The position numbers and the translations under genes are program-made. Positions 1 to 13,640 of a stretch of DNA of 64,000 bases are shown one piece after another. The notes below the pieces were generated by a model. That model was not told the DNA's origin. It did not search any database and worked only from the letters and a program-made list of their open reading frames with translations. The DNA is from Thuidium tamariscinum (taxonomy: Eukaryota > Streptophyta > Bryopsida > Hypnales > Thuidiaceae), in NCBI GenBank assembly GCA_947034885.2, contig OX344758.2:18317067-18381066 (forward strand), read 5' to 3'. Every line of letters starts with the position of its first letter. Position 1 is the stretch's first letter.

Positions 1-2877
1 CCCTTTCTCATGTAGTGATTGGATCTATCCTAGAATACTCTTTATAAAACTAGTATTTCTATTTTTTTGAAAGAAAATTTTGATTTTTTTGGCAATGCTA
101 TTGTAGGAAGATAACTTATTATTTTTTTTACCCTTTATTATTTATAAAGACCCTAGTTTTCTACCCTTGAAGCCATGTCTAAAATTTAGGACCAAAGTAT
201 TCATAATAACCCTTCATTTAATTGGATGTATACAAAAAAAAATGAGATTGCAGTTTCTAAGGTCAATCTAATACATGGTTTTCCTATACTATATCAAATT
301 ATATACATCTTGGGTATAAAGAAGTTAGTTTTTCCTATTAATGTTTAAATTTGAAAGGATTTTATATATTATTCTCACTTCTTCAATTATTGAAGTTTTG
401 AAATATATAAAATACTTCAAAAGTTGCAAAAAATATTGTAGAATATATATGATTTTTGAAATCTCAATCTAATATGCAATATTCAATTGATGAAATACTA
501 AAAAATATTTGAACATAGGCATAATTAATTAGTGCACATAAACAATTCTACATATTATTTGGTGCACCTAAATAACTAGAACCATTAGACTTTCTACTAG
601 TGCATTAAAAATACATATCTATTTCTACAAAAGTCCAAAGAAATACAAGACATGTGAATGAGATGTATTTTCATTTTATAATTCAAAGAAAACTAATGAC
701 AACATTTTGAAGGTCCAACAGCCTCTTAAAAAGGGATCAACAATCATAGAATATGAATTAATAGGGGCATCTATCTTATACATATTATAATATTACTCAA
801 ACCATGGACTCAATTGAATGTATGTGAATGAAAATCCTACTATGGAGGCCATTAAATTAGCTAAAATTGGTCAAAATGATTGATACAATCCAAATGTTAA
901 TTGTATACAATTTGGCTAGAATTTTATACATGACCAATTAGACTAAGTGTAGATCTTTTCATGATCATTTTCCAATTTCATGTTGATTATATTTTTATTA
1001 CACAAAGTTAATTCAATTAGTGCAAGACTTCTTCATACTAATCAAATGAATTATGACTCAATGTAGTGTAATTAATGTGAAGATAGTGTGTATCGAAATA
1101 TTGTAAACTACACTATTAGATGGAATTAATCTATAGTATAGGATTATCATAGTAATATGACTTACAAATTCATATAAATTTCCAAATTAGTGTGAAATAG
1201 TACTTTATTAAAGAATGCACAAATTGAATTAAATTGTGTGAATGAATAATATCTATGGAAAAACTTCAAACTATTGCAAAAAACTGAATGATTGTGGGCA
1301 TAGTAAGAATATATATAGCATGCTAGGCATACCTGAACTTACCAATTTATACTTGTAAGTAGAATTCCATGTTGAATGGTTGGCTTGCAATTCCATTGAA
1401 TCTCTATTTAGAACCCCCCTGCTTGGACATTGATGCACAAAGTCATACACGTTGTGATCTAAAACCTTGAATCTTGTGGGCATGAGAAATTTAAGTCAAA
1501 AGAAGATTATATGATTTCAAATTACTTTAGGATTGTTAGATTATCAAAATGTATATTCTAATAAATTGTCAAATTGTCAAAGTTCAATTGATAGATTTTT
1601 TAAATTTGTAACCTAATGTTCTTAAGTCAAACATTCTCTAAAGAGAATCTATTTGTAATTTAGATTGATTAAGAGATAATATTGTTTTTGAGTAAGTGAG
1701 TGTTATTGTCATTTTTACAGAAGCTCATTAACAATAATGGCTTTACTTTGAGTACTAAACACAAACTACAAGCACAAAATATTAAATATCTTTGAAAATA
1801 TCACCAATGTTAAATAATGAAAGAACATCCTCTTTGAATGAGGAGAAATTTGGTTTTAAAAAATGTTATTTTCAATCATCTATTAAATGGTTCATATGTC
1901 TTATGACAAAAAGAATTTATATTCATTTTGTAAGAGCAATAAATGTAATCTATACTGTACCAAGGTTTTCCTCTAAAACTTGTAGTATTTAATACTTAGA
2001 GTGATATCTAGCTTGAGCATCATAAAAGTTTAAAATTAATTGTATAGTGAAGAGGGTCACTTAAATACAAAAATGTTGAAACCAAATAAACATAGTTGAA
2101 TCTAAAATATGTCTATGAAAAATTGGTTCAATAAATAATCAAAGGTTAAAAGAAGAATAGTATTTCATTCTAAAATCTGGCTACTTTACTACTAGTGATA
2201 AGACTTGTGAAAATAGACTAATAAACTACACATGTGAAATTTGAGTAGAGTAAGGTGGAATCTACATTTGTGGTTGTATACTACATTATATGAGTTTCTA
2301 AGATTTAATAAAATAAATTGAACAATTCTATATTATAAAGAGTCCCCCTAAATAGGTTGTATCATGGTGAAGGACTAGGAAAGACTTCACAAAATGTAGG
2401 CACAATTCAGCTCCTTTCCCTCTCTCATTGGTATAGGTGGAAGCAGGCTTGGCAGGCTTGGATAGCAAACTTCTGTATGTTACAGTGTGGGTGGTGGTGG
2501 TCTTCCAGGCTCCATAATCATTCGCCAGGCTGCTATAGTGGCATGATTGTTTTAAGTATCGGGAAAAAGGCACCACTGGTTGAATTAGCATTTGTCTAAC
2601 TATTCAAGGCTATCAAGTATAGACATTTGAGAAAAAGTTTCAAGTGAATGACAACTAACAAGTTGATGAACTTTCATACAAACATATAGAACATATTTAT
2701 AATTAGCGATGAAGGATTTATGTGGAGAAACTACTACAATAGAAATTAGGTTGTTCCATCTATTTGTTTTGTTTGAAATCTTAGACATGTCAAAATATAG
2801 CCTCCGTCATATCATTCCAAACATTTTGTTAAAATGCATAGACATCATAAGGGTATTTAGAGTACTCACTGAATAGA
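1..2877. other. AT-rich intergenic stretch, 3' flank of the KH gene
   Basis: I see no coding region here. Reading frames are short and lack recognisable domains. The right end holds the 3' untranslated region of the minus-strand KH gene, whose stop codon is at 2880-2878. At 591-602 the string TTTCTACTAGTG resembles the right terminus of a CACTA element, but no matching left end is visible. Confidence 0.6.
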
Positions 2878-5800
2878 TTAAGCAACAAATCCTGAAGATG
2901 AAAGTATTCCATTGCTTCCCAAAGATGATTGCATATAGGCTTGTACCAAACTTTGCGCAAAATGAGTTTGTTCTTGTGTTCCAGAAAGTTCTAGCACTCG
3001 ATCATTTGCACCTTGTTCACTATTGTGCAATTTCACTTTTGCTCCAGAAATCTAAACCATAAATATTGAAAGTATAAGAGCCAAAGGATCAATTAAGCAC
3101 ATTGCTTATAAACCTACATTATATCAAAATACGATACAACAAAAAATTTGTGACCTTACAACCTACAAAATAAATATAGACTCAAAGCTTTCAAAATCAT
3201 AGTCATAATGTTGATGTTGATGTATTGATCCATTTTTATGCATATAAAGTATACACCTGACGAATGTGAGAAATGTTGTTGCCACCCTTTCCAATTACTG
3301 ATCCAATAGATGCATTAGGAATATGAACTTCAATTGTAGACATTGAATCTAGACTCCCATAACTGCCTCCAACCTTGCTCCCTCCTCTATTTTTATCAAA
3401 AACCCATAATAATGTCATTGTGCCAAAAAGAGTAAATATTTCATGTATATTCTTAGTAAAATAAGCTATTGGTTGAAATAACTAATCTTCAAAATTAGAA
3501 ATTCAAGATATGAAGAAATACCTAAATAGTAGGTGGGATAATTGAAAGGATATGATTTAAAGACTTTTTATTAAGGATGAAGTAAAAAATATTTTATATT
3601 GACCTTATATAATGAAAAGCATTAGGTTTCAACAATACATACCCACCAAAACCTTCTGCAAGAGGTTGGATCATGAGCGAAGGGCCATTACTAAAGGTAG
3701 AAAGGTTGTTCAATCCACCACCTCCCTGGGATTTTTAAGAACGAAAAGTTAAATTTTATTTTTATAATTTTTTTATTACATTGACAAGACATTTATAAAT
3801 TTAAATTTATTGTTATGACACCATTTTTTAATCAAAAACATTCAAAAGTGCCATTTTTGTTGTGTTCATTCAAAAAAATAGAAAAAAATAGAAGACTTAG
3901 AATCTAATCCTAGCTAAGATCTTGTACTTCATTTGTCTCAAATTCTCAATGTATATATGTAGTAACATTTTTATGAAGTTTACTTATACAAATTGAAAGA
4001 TATTAGGATTTAAAGTTGGAAAATTATTATTTTTTGAATGCAAGCCTAGAATTTTAGATTACTTTGGCTACCATTTGTGAAAAAACTTTGATTTCCAAAC
4101 TTTGAATTCAAAAAATTATCTTGAATAATTTTATTAAAAGTCTACAAAAAATGTTTTATAAAAAAGTATTCAATTTTCATTCTTTTAAAAATCTATTTAT
4201 AGAAGTAGGTTCAAAATTGAACAAAAAACTAAATTTTTAATAGCTCTAAGATGAAATTGAAACACAATAATTCTAGTTGTAAGATTGTTCTAGCAAAAAA
4301 ATTTAATTATGTTAAAACAATTTTTCTTAAATGTCAAAATTTTATTAAAAAATGTATAAAATTAGTAATTTTCTTAGAGCATACTAAGATTGCCAAAAAA
4401 AAGGTTGTTCAAAACATTATCATCACTAGTTTATAAAGATTGAAACAAAGCTTTACATGTAGAATTGTAGACCAAAATATAATTATTTGAGGAAAAAAAT
4501 TGGAAAGTCTATTTTTACATCTTTTGAATATTTTTGTATTGCTCTTTGATCTTTCTATTTGGCTCAGGGGGGCATAACATTTGCATTGGGGCATTGATTG
4601 AAAAAAATTGTATTCTTAGAAAGCTAATGTGCTTTTTTTTGTTCTAAAAAAGTTTTAAAAAATTGCAATGAAAATTGAGGATGTAAGAGCCTATCCATAT
4701 CCTTTTTGCCCTTTCAAGGGACAACATGACTTTAGGAATTAGCATATTGTGTATATTGTCATGAAGTATTCAAATCTAGAGTGCCATTATGTTAATTCAA
4801 AAGAATCAATGTTTTAAGGACATTTAAATGACACATTTGTTCAAAACAAGTTTTAGGCCAAATTTGAAATGCAATTAGTTAAAAATTATATTTTGACTAA
4901 TTATAAAGAAAATATTATATTGCGTTAGCCAAATATTGATTTCATTTTAGTCTTTATAGATTTGGTAAAAATACATGTGAAGACATACCAAAAAATCAAT
5001 TGTGTGAAAAGACCAATGTTTGAAGTTTTTTTCATATACAATAATGTTGTTTAAAAATCTTTAGAGAAAATTCTAAAAGATTATTAAAGAATAAAAGAAA
5101 AAAGAAAACTGTCAAATTGCATCCAAATTAGTTTCAGATTGATAGGATGGGAGAATTTTTACTCACCCCTAGGGTCCATGCATCTGAAGAAGAACCAAGA
5201 CTTCCGAGACCAGAAGATGTATGAATTGTTCCAATTGAATTCATCCTTGGTAATGCAAATACTCCAATTCCAAGCAAATTAGATTCTATCCTTCCTCCAA
5301 AATCATAAGAACTATTGTAATTTTCTCTTGGCATATTCAAAGGTGGCAATGAAAGACCACCATCTTGACTTCCATCTTGAACTCTACCATTGCTTCTTCC
5401 TACTTTGCTTCCACTTTCTTTAAATGTATTATTGCGCAACTTGCTGATAACTTGAAAAAGAGCGTCTCGAGTCACATTTGAATCACCAACAATTTGCATT
5501 TCCTAAAAAACAATAATTTTTTTATGGTCAATGTAAGAAAGTTTGAAAAAATACAACTAATAAATACATATATAATTTTAGCTTTCAACACATTAAACAA
5601 AGGTCTTCTAAAAATAATTTTATTAGAATTTTATTGCAAGTATAGAATATAAATTACATATCAATAATCAAAACTAGAATTTAATCAAATATTTGGATAC
5701 ATTTTTTGAAATTGCAAACATACTATATATTGCTTAAAAACAAATGGAGCATGACAAAATCAAGTTATTCTACAATTTACAATCAAAATAAAGGATTCTA

Positions 5801-8019
5801 GGATACCTGTACAAGCTCATCTATTTCTTGAGCACAAGGAGGCAAAGTTTCTTTGGGGAGGATACGAATGTTAGCTCGTGTTAACCTCCGCATATCTACC
5901 ATGATGCTTCCTCCCTTTCCTAATAAGCACCCAATTTGATTGGTGGGAACAAGGAGCCTAGTGGTTACTATTCCATCTTTGTCACCTCCCATTTCAATAG
6001 TAGTCCTACTTTGCACATGAATTATGGCTTCTAGTGCAGGAGAAAAAGAATCTTCTGGAAGCTACAATTAACAAGTTTTAAAGATAAAGAGCATAAGTGA
6101 CAATTTGTTCACAAAGTTCAAATAAATTAAGAACATTCATAGTTTGAAGGATACTTTCAAAATGTATCTAAACACCTAGTATTACAATATATACTAAAAG
6201 ATACATAAATTGCAATAACTCAATGCTCTAACTTCATGGCTATAGTATAAAAGAAGTGCCTTAATAGATCTCATAAGTACCTTATTATATGCATGGGGTG
6301 TACCTAAAATAAATGAAGGATAGTAAATTGGTGTTTTCAAGGACACACAAAATAAGGAAGTCCCTAATTATCATCTAAATTACAAAATCGACCTATTTTT
6401 ATTTCATAACGCAAGAATCTTTTGTTAACTTGTGAGTGCAAAATGACCATTTTATTCCTTTATTTTCTTATTAATAATATCATTTTCTTGAAGAGATGAA
6501 ATGAAATTTTAAAACTTTATATAAGCATGTTCATTATACTTTAATTAACAAAATATAAAAAATAAAAATCTATAGAATTATTTGACACAAAGCCAATCGT
6601 AGTCTACAAAAAGCAACAAAAAATTGTACCTCATTTGCTGACACGATGATGATACGCTCATTAGAACCAGGAACTACATCACTTATTTTTATGCGGGCTC
6701 CAGTTTCTTTGCGCAAGTTATCTATAATGTTGCCTCCCTTTCCAATAACACTACCAATCTTATCACTAGAACAAAGTAAGCGGAAAACAAGTTCTTTTTT
6801 TTTGGAATTACGTCCTTCTTTGTTGCGCCTATTTTTTGGTTGATCGAAAGGCAAATTTCCACCACCAAAATTCCAAGCACTTCCTTCAAGATGCCCAAGT
6901 CCTAGATCACACAAAGGCCCATTACCTTTGCTATGAAATGTGTCTTTTTGCATAAAATCACTCATAGGTACAAAAGCTCGTTCAAGAGGTGCAAAAGATT
7001 GTGGTCGGTCTCTAGGAGGGTTTTCTTGCAATTTGGATGAAATAGAGATCAAAGCTTTTTTTGAAACTGCAACATCTCCAGTGATCTGTTGGAACATACA
7101 AATCCTATCCACTTACAACTAGTAATAAAATATACAATTCATTTTTTTTCATTAAAAAACAAATTCTTGATCATGATTCAATATAATGATTTAGAAAATT
7201 AAGTAAGATCAAGTTTCATGCCTTATCTAGTATATGCTTTACTATTATAGATCATATTTATTTTCATACCTGAACAAGTTCATCGATTGGCAATGCACAA
7301 CCGGGAAGTTGATCTTTAGAGAGTACCCGAATTTGAGCTCCTGTAGATTCTCGCATTTGCTCTATAATCTTTCCACCTTTCCCAAGTAGACATCCAATTT
7401 GATTATTAGGAACAAGAAGTCGTGTAATAATCTCATGGCCAAATTTTTCTTCTTGATCAGATCCACCACCTCTCGTGGATTCAATATCTGCAATTATGCG
7501 TGCATGAACCTTGAATAAAGCTTCTTGAGTAGAAGTTAGCTTCTTAATATCTTTTTCAAAAGAATCTTTTTCTTTCCTATCTCCTTCTTTACCACCAATT
7601 CTTTCTTTGAATTGAGCATCTCGATTTGATTGAGAATCTTTGTTATTTCCATCCTTCCTTCTACCTCTCTCACTTCCAAGATTTGCAAATGAAATTATAA
7701 TAACTCTCTCATCTACTCCAAGTATTGCATCTGCAATTTTGATTTTTGCACCAGATTCTTGACGCAAATTCTTGATAATATTCCCACCTTTTCCTATAAC
7801 ACTTCCAATCCTTTGTGAAGGACACAAAATACGAAAGACGGCATCATCAGGTATAGTAATTGGCACTATAGACAATGGAAGGTCACAAGGCATGAATGAT
7901 CCACCACTTAGGCCTCTATTATTGAAGTTTCCTTGATTTCGTCGTTTTTGTCTCTCATTGCGATCTGCTAAATCTCCCTCATAGAGTCGCTTTCCATTAT
8001 AGCCCCGATCCATAGTCAT
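2878..8019 (-). CDS. Five-KH-domain RNA-binding protein, HEN4/RCF3 type (7 coding exons)
   Basis: This encodes a probable nuclear RNA-binding protein of the poly(C)-binding-like KH family. Plant relatives (HEN4, RCF3/HOS5, PEPPER) act in pre-mRNA processing. I placed coding exons at 8019-7270, 7085-6630, 6061-5807, 5502-5167, 3725-3643, 3386-3257 and 3051-2878. All joins are GT-AG, phases agree, and the product is 727 aa. KH domains lie at about residues 59-125, 196-270, 347-410, 433-505 and 643-712. Each carries its GxxGxGG loop: GSVIGKGG, GCLLGKGG, GSVIGKGG, GCLLGKGG, GSVIGKGG. KH2, KH4 and KH5 are each split by an intron. A charged linker follows KH1 (about 116-155). An in-frame TAG lies four codons upstream of the ATG at 8019, so that start or the Met at codon 3 is used. 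Family assignment is firm; orthology to one named gene is not. Confidence 0.9.
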
Positions 8020-8028
8020 ATGTCTTTC

Positions 8029-9800
8029 CTAGTCAAATTACTAATTGTGCCTTTCAAAACCTTGTAAGGGGTACAAAATAGATACCACATAATTGGTCAA
8101 GAATAGTCAAGGGTTTTGTACAAACTAAATTTGCACACCATATTTAGTTTTCATGGATGCAGAGTTGAAACAATGCTAATATTACTACAGACAAAGATTT
8201 CTAAAAATTGAAGCAAAGAGATATTAGAAAACATCCAAAAACAAAGACATTAATAAACTCTTCAATAGCTGAAAATAAAATTTTAAGAATTTCAAATTTC
8301 AGATTTTTAGGAAAAGGTTAATGCAAAACATTGAGAAATGAAACCCTTCAAGTAGACTCACTTGCTAAATAGTCTTTGAAACAAGTGTCCTAGCACAAAA
8401 TCTATAAATGAATTTGAACAAACATGAATTCTACTTTCTCACTTATGTAAAGTAAAAGTCCCTAATAGTAATATCAAAAGGCTACTTCTACTTGAAAATA
8501 ATAATGCAAACAACAAGGCAAAAAGACTCAATATTGGATTTAGGATTTGCAAATTCTTCAATAATATAAAAAATAAATAAATAAATGATTAAGCCAAAGC
8601 TTGACTTCTACACTCTAACATCAAGCAATCAAAGTCTTTGAATAGCATCACATGCTATATAGATATTTCCAAAATTTTCATTATACCAACATGATAATTA
8701 AAAATAAATTATACTTTAAAATGAAAAAAGACATTACTTATAACTAGTATTACGCAATACTACCATTACTATGCATTAATAAAAATTAATGCAAAATACT
8801 ATAATAAACATATAATCAAAATACACTTAAGGAAATCAAGTAGAAAAATTCATTAAAAAAACCCACATTTACTTTTATAAGTGTACATTTATTGAATATC
8901 TAATAAAAACCCTAAAAAAATTTATGTGACTATAACAAAAAACAAAACATTAACACATTAGACAAACTTCTTATTGATACAAAATAAAATGTACTCCTAA
9001 TAATACCAACAACAAAGAATGCTTCAATCCAAAAGTGGTGATTTGAAATAGCCTAGAATAATGACTAAATAAATGTTAGTCTTAACATCTACAAATTCTT
9101 CAACTGGAAAACAAAATAATAATTAAAAATTAAAAATTAAAACAAATTAACATTCAAAACCACAACACTATTCTTTCACTAGAACATCAAACAATCACAA
9201 CTCTTTGCAAACCCACAAACTAAGTATCCTTGATACAATTAGGACACTACATAAAAAATAAAGAACATGTTTAAATTAACGATTATTCCATATTACTATC
9301 ACCATTCACTAATACATAATTGTTCTCCAACACTTCTTTCCAAACATCACTTTTCATGTTCTAAATTGGATATAGTAAAATCATAACAAAGAATCAAACA
9401 TTATCAACTTATCCTACAAAAAAAAATCACAATTAGCTTTGACAAGCATGCATATTTGGAATTGTAGAATGATAATACAAACCCTACAAATCATATTCAA
9501 AAGCTAGAAAATTATTTATTAACTATTCTCTTACCTTAAAGAAAGAATAAAAGTCAGTATTAGAAGGTGCACTTAGAAATGTTTGTGTGAAAGAAAGTAG
9601 AAGGGAAGGAAAGTTTGTTATAATCCATTTTCAAGTTAGTTGGTTACAAAGATGAATTGAACTTCCCAAGAAAGACATGGATGTACAAGGAGTATGTATA
9701 GTGTAGTGTAGTTTGGCTCTACTATTGATAACAAAGTTATTGGAATTGTTGGGAGTAAAGGTCTTCAAACTACACTTCAATTAGGGTTTAGATGAGATAG
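8029..9800 (-). promoter_or_regulatory. Probable 5' leader intron and first exon of the KH gene
   Basis: On the minus strand a near-ideal splice donor (AAG then GTAAGA) lies at 9535/9534. An acceptor (ACTAG) ends at 8029, ten bases before the start codon. Together they suggest a 1.5-kb intron in the 5' untranslated region, with a leader exon somewhere between 9535 and about 9800. The interval is very AT-rich and has no coding potential. The transcription start is not resolved. Confidence 0.4.
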
Positions 9801-10906
9801 ATGGCAAGAAGATAGATGGTGACGATAGGAGACAAAAGTAATTGCACCAAGTCAGGTGTAGGTATAAGAAAACTTTTTCTATTTTTGTACCACTACTTCA
9901 TTATTAACTTGCCAATGATACAAGTTACATTGGAATCTTCTTATTTCTTACAAGAGAAAAGTTCATACAATAAAGTCATATTAGAGTTGCAAAATTATGA
10001 CTTTAAAATGTAAGCCCTTAAAATAATTGTTGCTTCAAATGTACTATAAATGCAATTGATCATTTTAAAAGTATTGTTTCCATTGAATGTTTGTAAACTT
10101 CATGCATAATTGCAAAAAATGAAGGTTGTTTCAAATTTCAAAATTTTTGCTTTTACATGTACAACTTAAAATGGCACAAACACATGTTTTGTACTAGTGA
10201 ATATTAATTACTCAATCGTTTACAAACTACAAGGATTTTTGTGTCCTATTTGACAATAAATTAATAAAAATTTGTCAGTTGCTTTGTTAGTGGAAATGTA
10301 TTGATTTGGCCAATCATTAGAAGGAATTTGATGGCAAAAGAGGTCTGTTTTAGGCTTGTTCTTGAAATTGTTCTTGAAGTTGCTAGTTGTTGTTAGCTAA
10401 CAATTATTATAAAAATTTATTTAATAAAATAAAAAATTTGGTCTTCAAATGTAAAATAAAGTCTAAAAAAATTTCAAAAGAAAAATTGAAGACGTGGCAC
10501 TCTCTCGACCATGTCAGATTTGTGTTATTGTAGCAATTTCTACATTCCTATAGTTTGAGAATTCGCAATCTTCCAAAGGTCTCAAATATCCTGTAGTGTA
10601 TTTGATAAAATTTTGTCAACTATTTTGTTACTTTGATAGAATTTTTGTCAACTTCTATTCCCTTACATCTTCCTTTGTAAGTGGGTCCATTGCCATGCAA
10701 GCATGACTCCTAATTAGAAATAACAAGTGCCCCCCTTTCTTGTGAAAGCCTAAATAACAAAATTAAATTTGCTTTAAATCTTAACTTTCAAATATTGAAC
10801 AAAAAAGATAAAGAGGATATGGAATTCATCTACTATTTTGCTTTGCTCCATGAATTATTTATTTTTGTAGCAAGTATAGAGAAGTGAAGCTCTCTATACA
10901 CACTTA
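9801..10906. other. AT-rich spacer
   Basis: No gene or clear repeat structure is visible between the KH gene leader and the foldback element. The open frames are short and unrecognisable. Confidence 0.5.
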
Positions 10907-11426
10907 GGGTGGTAGGAGGTATAACAACCCATATAGGATATGCAATTTAGAAGTTGTAGGAGCTCAACCGCTAATAGTTAAGTTTGGAATAGAAATTGTG
11001 TTAAAACTAAAATTTCAGACCTCATTTAGGCATAGTAGAATAACTTTCTACAAAAAACTTTGAACTAAGATTAGTTGGGAATTCAAGTTAAGTTTCATGT
11101 ACATAAACTTTTTGACATTTCAAGAATCCAATCAATATTTATGAACAAATTTCAAAGAGAATGTTTGAAAAGGTCAAATAAAATTCCCTTCCAACATCTC
11201 TTTGAAATTTGTCTGTAACTTTGATGAAACAAACAAGTTTTTGTACGTGAAATTTAACTTGATTTTCTAACTAATCTTAGTTCAAAGTTTTTGCAAAAAG
11301 TTATTCTACTATACCTAAATGAGGTTTGAAATTATAGTTTTAAGACAATTTCTATTTCAAACTTAACTATGAGCAGCTGAGCTCCTACAACTTATTCTAC
11401 ATGGGTTGCTTTACACCCTACCACCC
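10907..11426. mobile_element. Foldback (long inverted repeat) element, about 520 bp
   Basis: The two halves are imperfect reverse complements of each other. The left arm (10907 to about 11164) begins GGGTGGTAGGAGGTATAACA. The right arm (about 11195-11426) ends ACACCCTACCACCC. Matching inner blocks include GTTGTAGGAGCTC opposite GAGCTCCTACAAC and ACTTTGAACTAAGATTAGTT opposite its complement near 11270. There is no internal open frame, so it is non-autonomous. I could not find a convincing target-site duplication, so the superfamily is open. Confidence 0.7.
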
Positions 11427-11796
11427 CATCTATATATACATTTTTTTTCTTCTTTACAGACAACTCAAACTAAGATATTGATGGTAAATGGTTAAAAATT
11501 ACATTGGTTAAATACTTAATGGATTCTTTAGGTTTTTGGCAAACCAACTATCTTTACAATCATTTGTTTTTCTTCATGTCATCCATGGATAGTTGTTATC
11601 TTGAAAATGGAGGGGGATCAAATATCAATTAAGAATTTGACAACAAGTTGACAAAAATTGACAAGTTCTCACAAATTTACAAGATAAGGATGCGAAAACA
11701 TGGTCGTTGTTATTTTGGACAATTCTAAGTCATAAACTTGTCACCTTGGACTACATTTCCTTGTAATGTATGCACCTATTTTTGTGATAAGATGCT

Positions 11797-12530
11797 GGGT
11801 GAGTTCAAGAAAGACCGGTCCTATTTCACGTCACCATCAACATGACAATGTTGTTTTTGGCAATAATTTTTTATGCATGAATCCTATAAGTTTGAAATTT
11901 TTATTGGAGATGCCTAACTTGATGTTTATCAGATCCCTTATTTTTTGAATTTTTCAAAAATTAATTTTATAATTAATTTTTAATTTAGCTAATTTGTCAC
12001 AATTAGGAGTTTTAGGGTTTTTATTACGTTAGGAGTACCCAAATTTAATGATTTAGAGCTCAAATTTTCATGGTCTATTTACATAGTAGGGAATCATGTA
12101 TCCACCAAAGGAAATTTGAAAATATATTAGTTTATGCCCTCTAGATGAGTACAAACAACGCATCCTTTGCATGCAATTTTTAAACATTGAAGATGGTTTT
12201 TAGATAATTCTTTTGGTGAAATCTAATCATCATCAACTATTCCCTAATGGCCAATTTTTAGTTTTTCAAAAAGTTTCTTTTCCTATTTTTTACAAATAAA
12301 AATGTAAAAGTGCCTATTTTCATGAGATTTTGCACTTTTCTAGTTCACCTACTTAGAAAATTTTCCTACACTTTTCCTTCATAATATATCTTCTTCTTCA
12401 AAAAATATACATTAAGCATATTTTTCACAATTTTTAAAAATTGTTTTTCTATTTTTAAAGTACTCCCAAAAAATCAGGAGTACTATGGCCAAAGTGTACA
12501 AAAACCAGTTGGTCTTTCTTGAACTCACCC
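11797..12530. mobile_element. Element with perfect 20-bp terminal inverted repeats
   Basis: GGGTGAGTTCAAGAAAGACC at 11797-11816 is exactly reverse-complemented at 12511-12530, giving a 734-bp unit. The interior is AT-rich and has no transposase-like frame. A smaller palindrome around GTACTCC/GGAGTAC lies near 12465-12484. Flanking bases do not show an obvious target-site duplication, so this is a TIR element of unknown superfamily. Confidence 0.6.
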
Positions 12531-13640
12531 TACTAAGTATGACACAAATAGTGATTTCTACCTAGCTTGCATAATAATATTTAATAGGGATGGAAGTTGT
12601 ACATAAAAGAATTCGATTTGTAAAATATGTCATCATTATAAGGTTTGAAAATTCATCAAATGTAGCAAAAATTAGCAAGAAATTGGCATTGGCCAAATGA
12701 TATAATTGAAGATAAATCAGTATAGAGAATAGCAACCTATTGAATCACATTATAACATGTATTGGAATATACTTAGGCCTACAAGAAAGAATTGAAAAAA
12801 AATTATAAACTAATTTAGAGAAAATATGTATTATAAATTATAAATTTATAATAAATAGAAAATATTTTTAGAAATGAAACCAAAATTGGTCACTTGTAAA
12901 AACTTTACAAAGTTGATCATTCACAAAAAGAACCAGTAAAACATTAAAAAAAAATCAAATTTAGAAATGCATTTCTAAAGAAACTCAACTTACAAACTTC
13001 CATATAAAAAGAATTGTCTTTTTCAAAAAAAATACAAGTCTACCTAAATATGTTTTCTAGAAGGATTTATATAATACTCAAATTGTAAAACTAAGTAGGG
13101 TAATGTAAATGTACAAGCAAATTCAATATGGCTGCTTGTATTCTTCATGTCCATAGAAATGAGATCCATTCAAGTGATGTGGACACAAAATTACAACATC
13201 CACAAAGAATTAGATACAAAGGGTGTAATGAAAGAAGAGCCTCACACAAAGTTGGAATGAAAAAATTAGGTACTATTGTCATTGATATTTGGTTCATCAA
13301 AACCACATAAGAAAACTTATGTCTACAACACAGAAATATACTCTCTACTATAATCAACTTATTCCACAAATAGCCCTCATACACAATTCAACAAACCATT
13401 TGGTTGATGCTACCATTGGATCCACATGGTAAAAAAAATCCCAACCCTAATCCCTTATACAACCTACAACTCAATTAAAAAGCACATAATATGGCCCACA
13501 ATACAATCAAAGGGCGCATGACATACAAAGTGGTTCAGGTTGCCAAAAAAATATTTAAAAAAATAGATGCCAACTTTTTGAGTTCTATAAAAAAAAATTG
13601 TATGGGAAAAAACAGAATTTGCATTATAAAGAATCCATCA
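12531..13640. other. AT-rich spacer
   Basis: I see no gene, RNA or structured repeat here. The short frames near 13128-13384 on both strands match nothing I recognise. Confidence 0.5.

Noticed and set aside
6646..7122. Plus-strand frames opposite KH exon 2
   Set aside because: They are shadows of the coding exon on the other strand.
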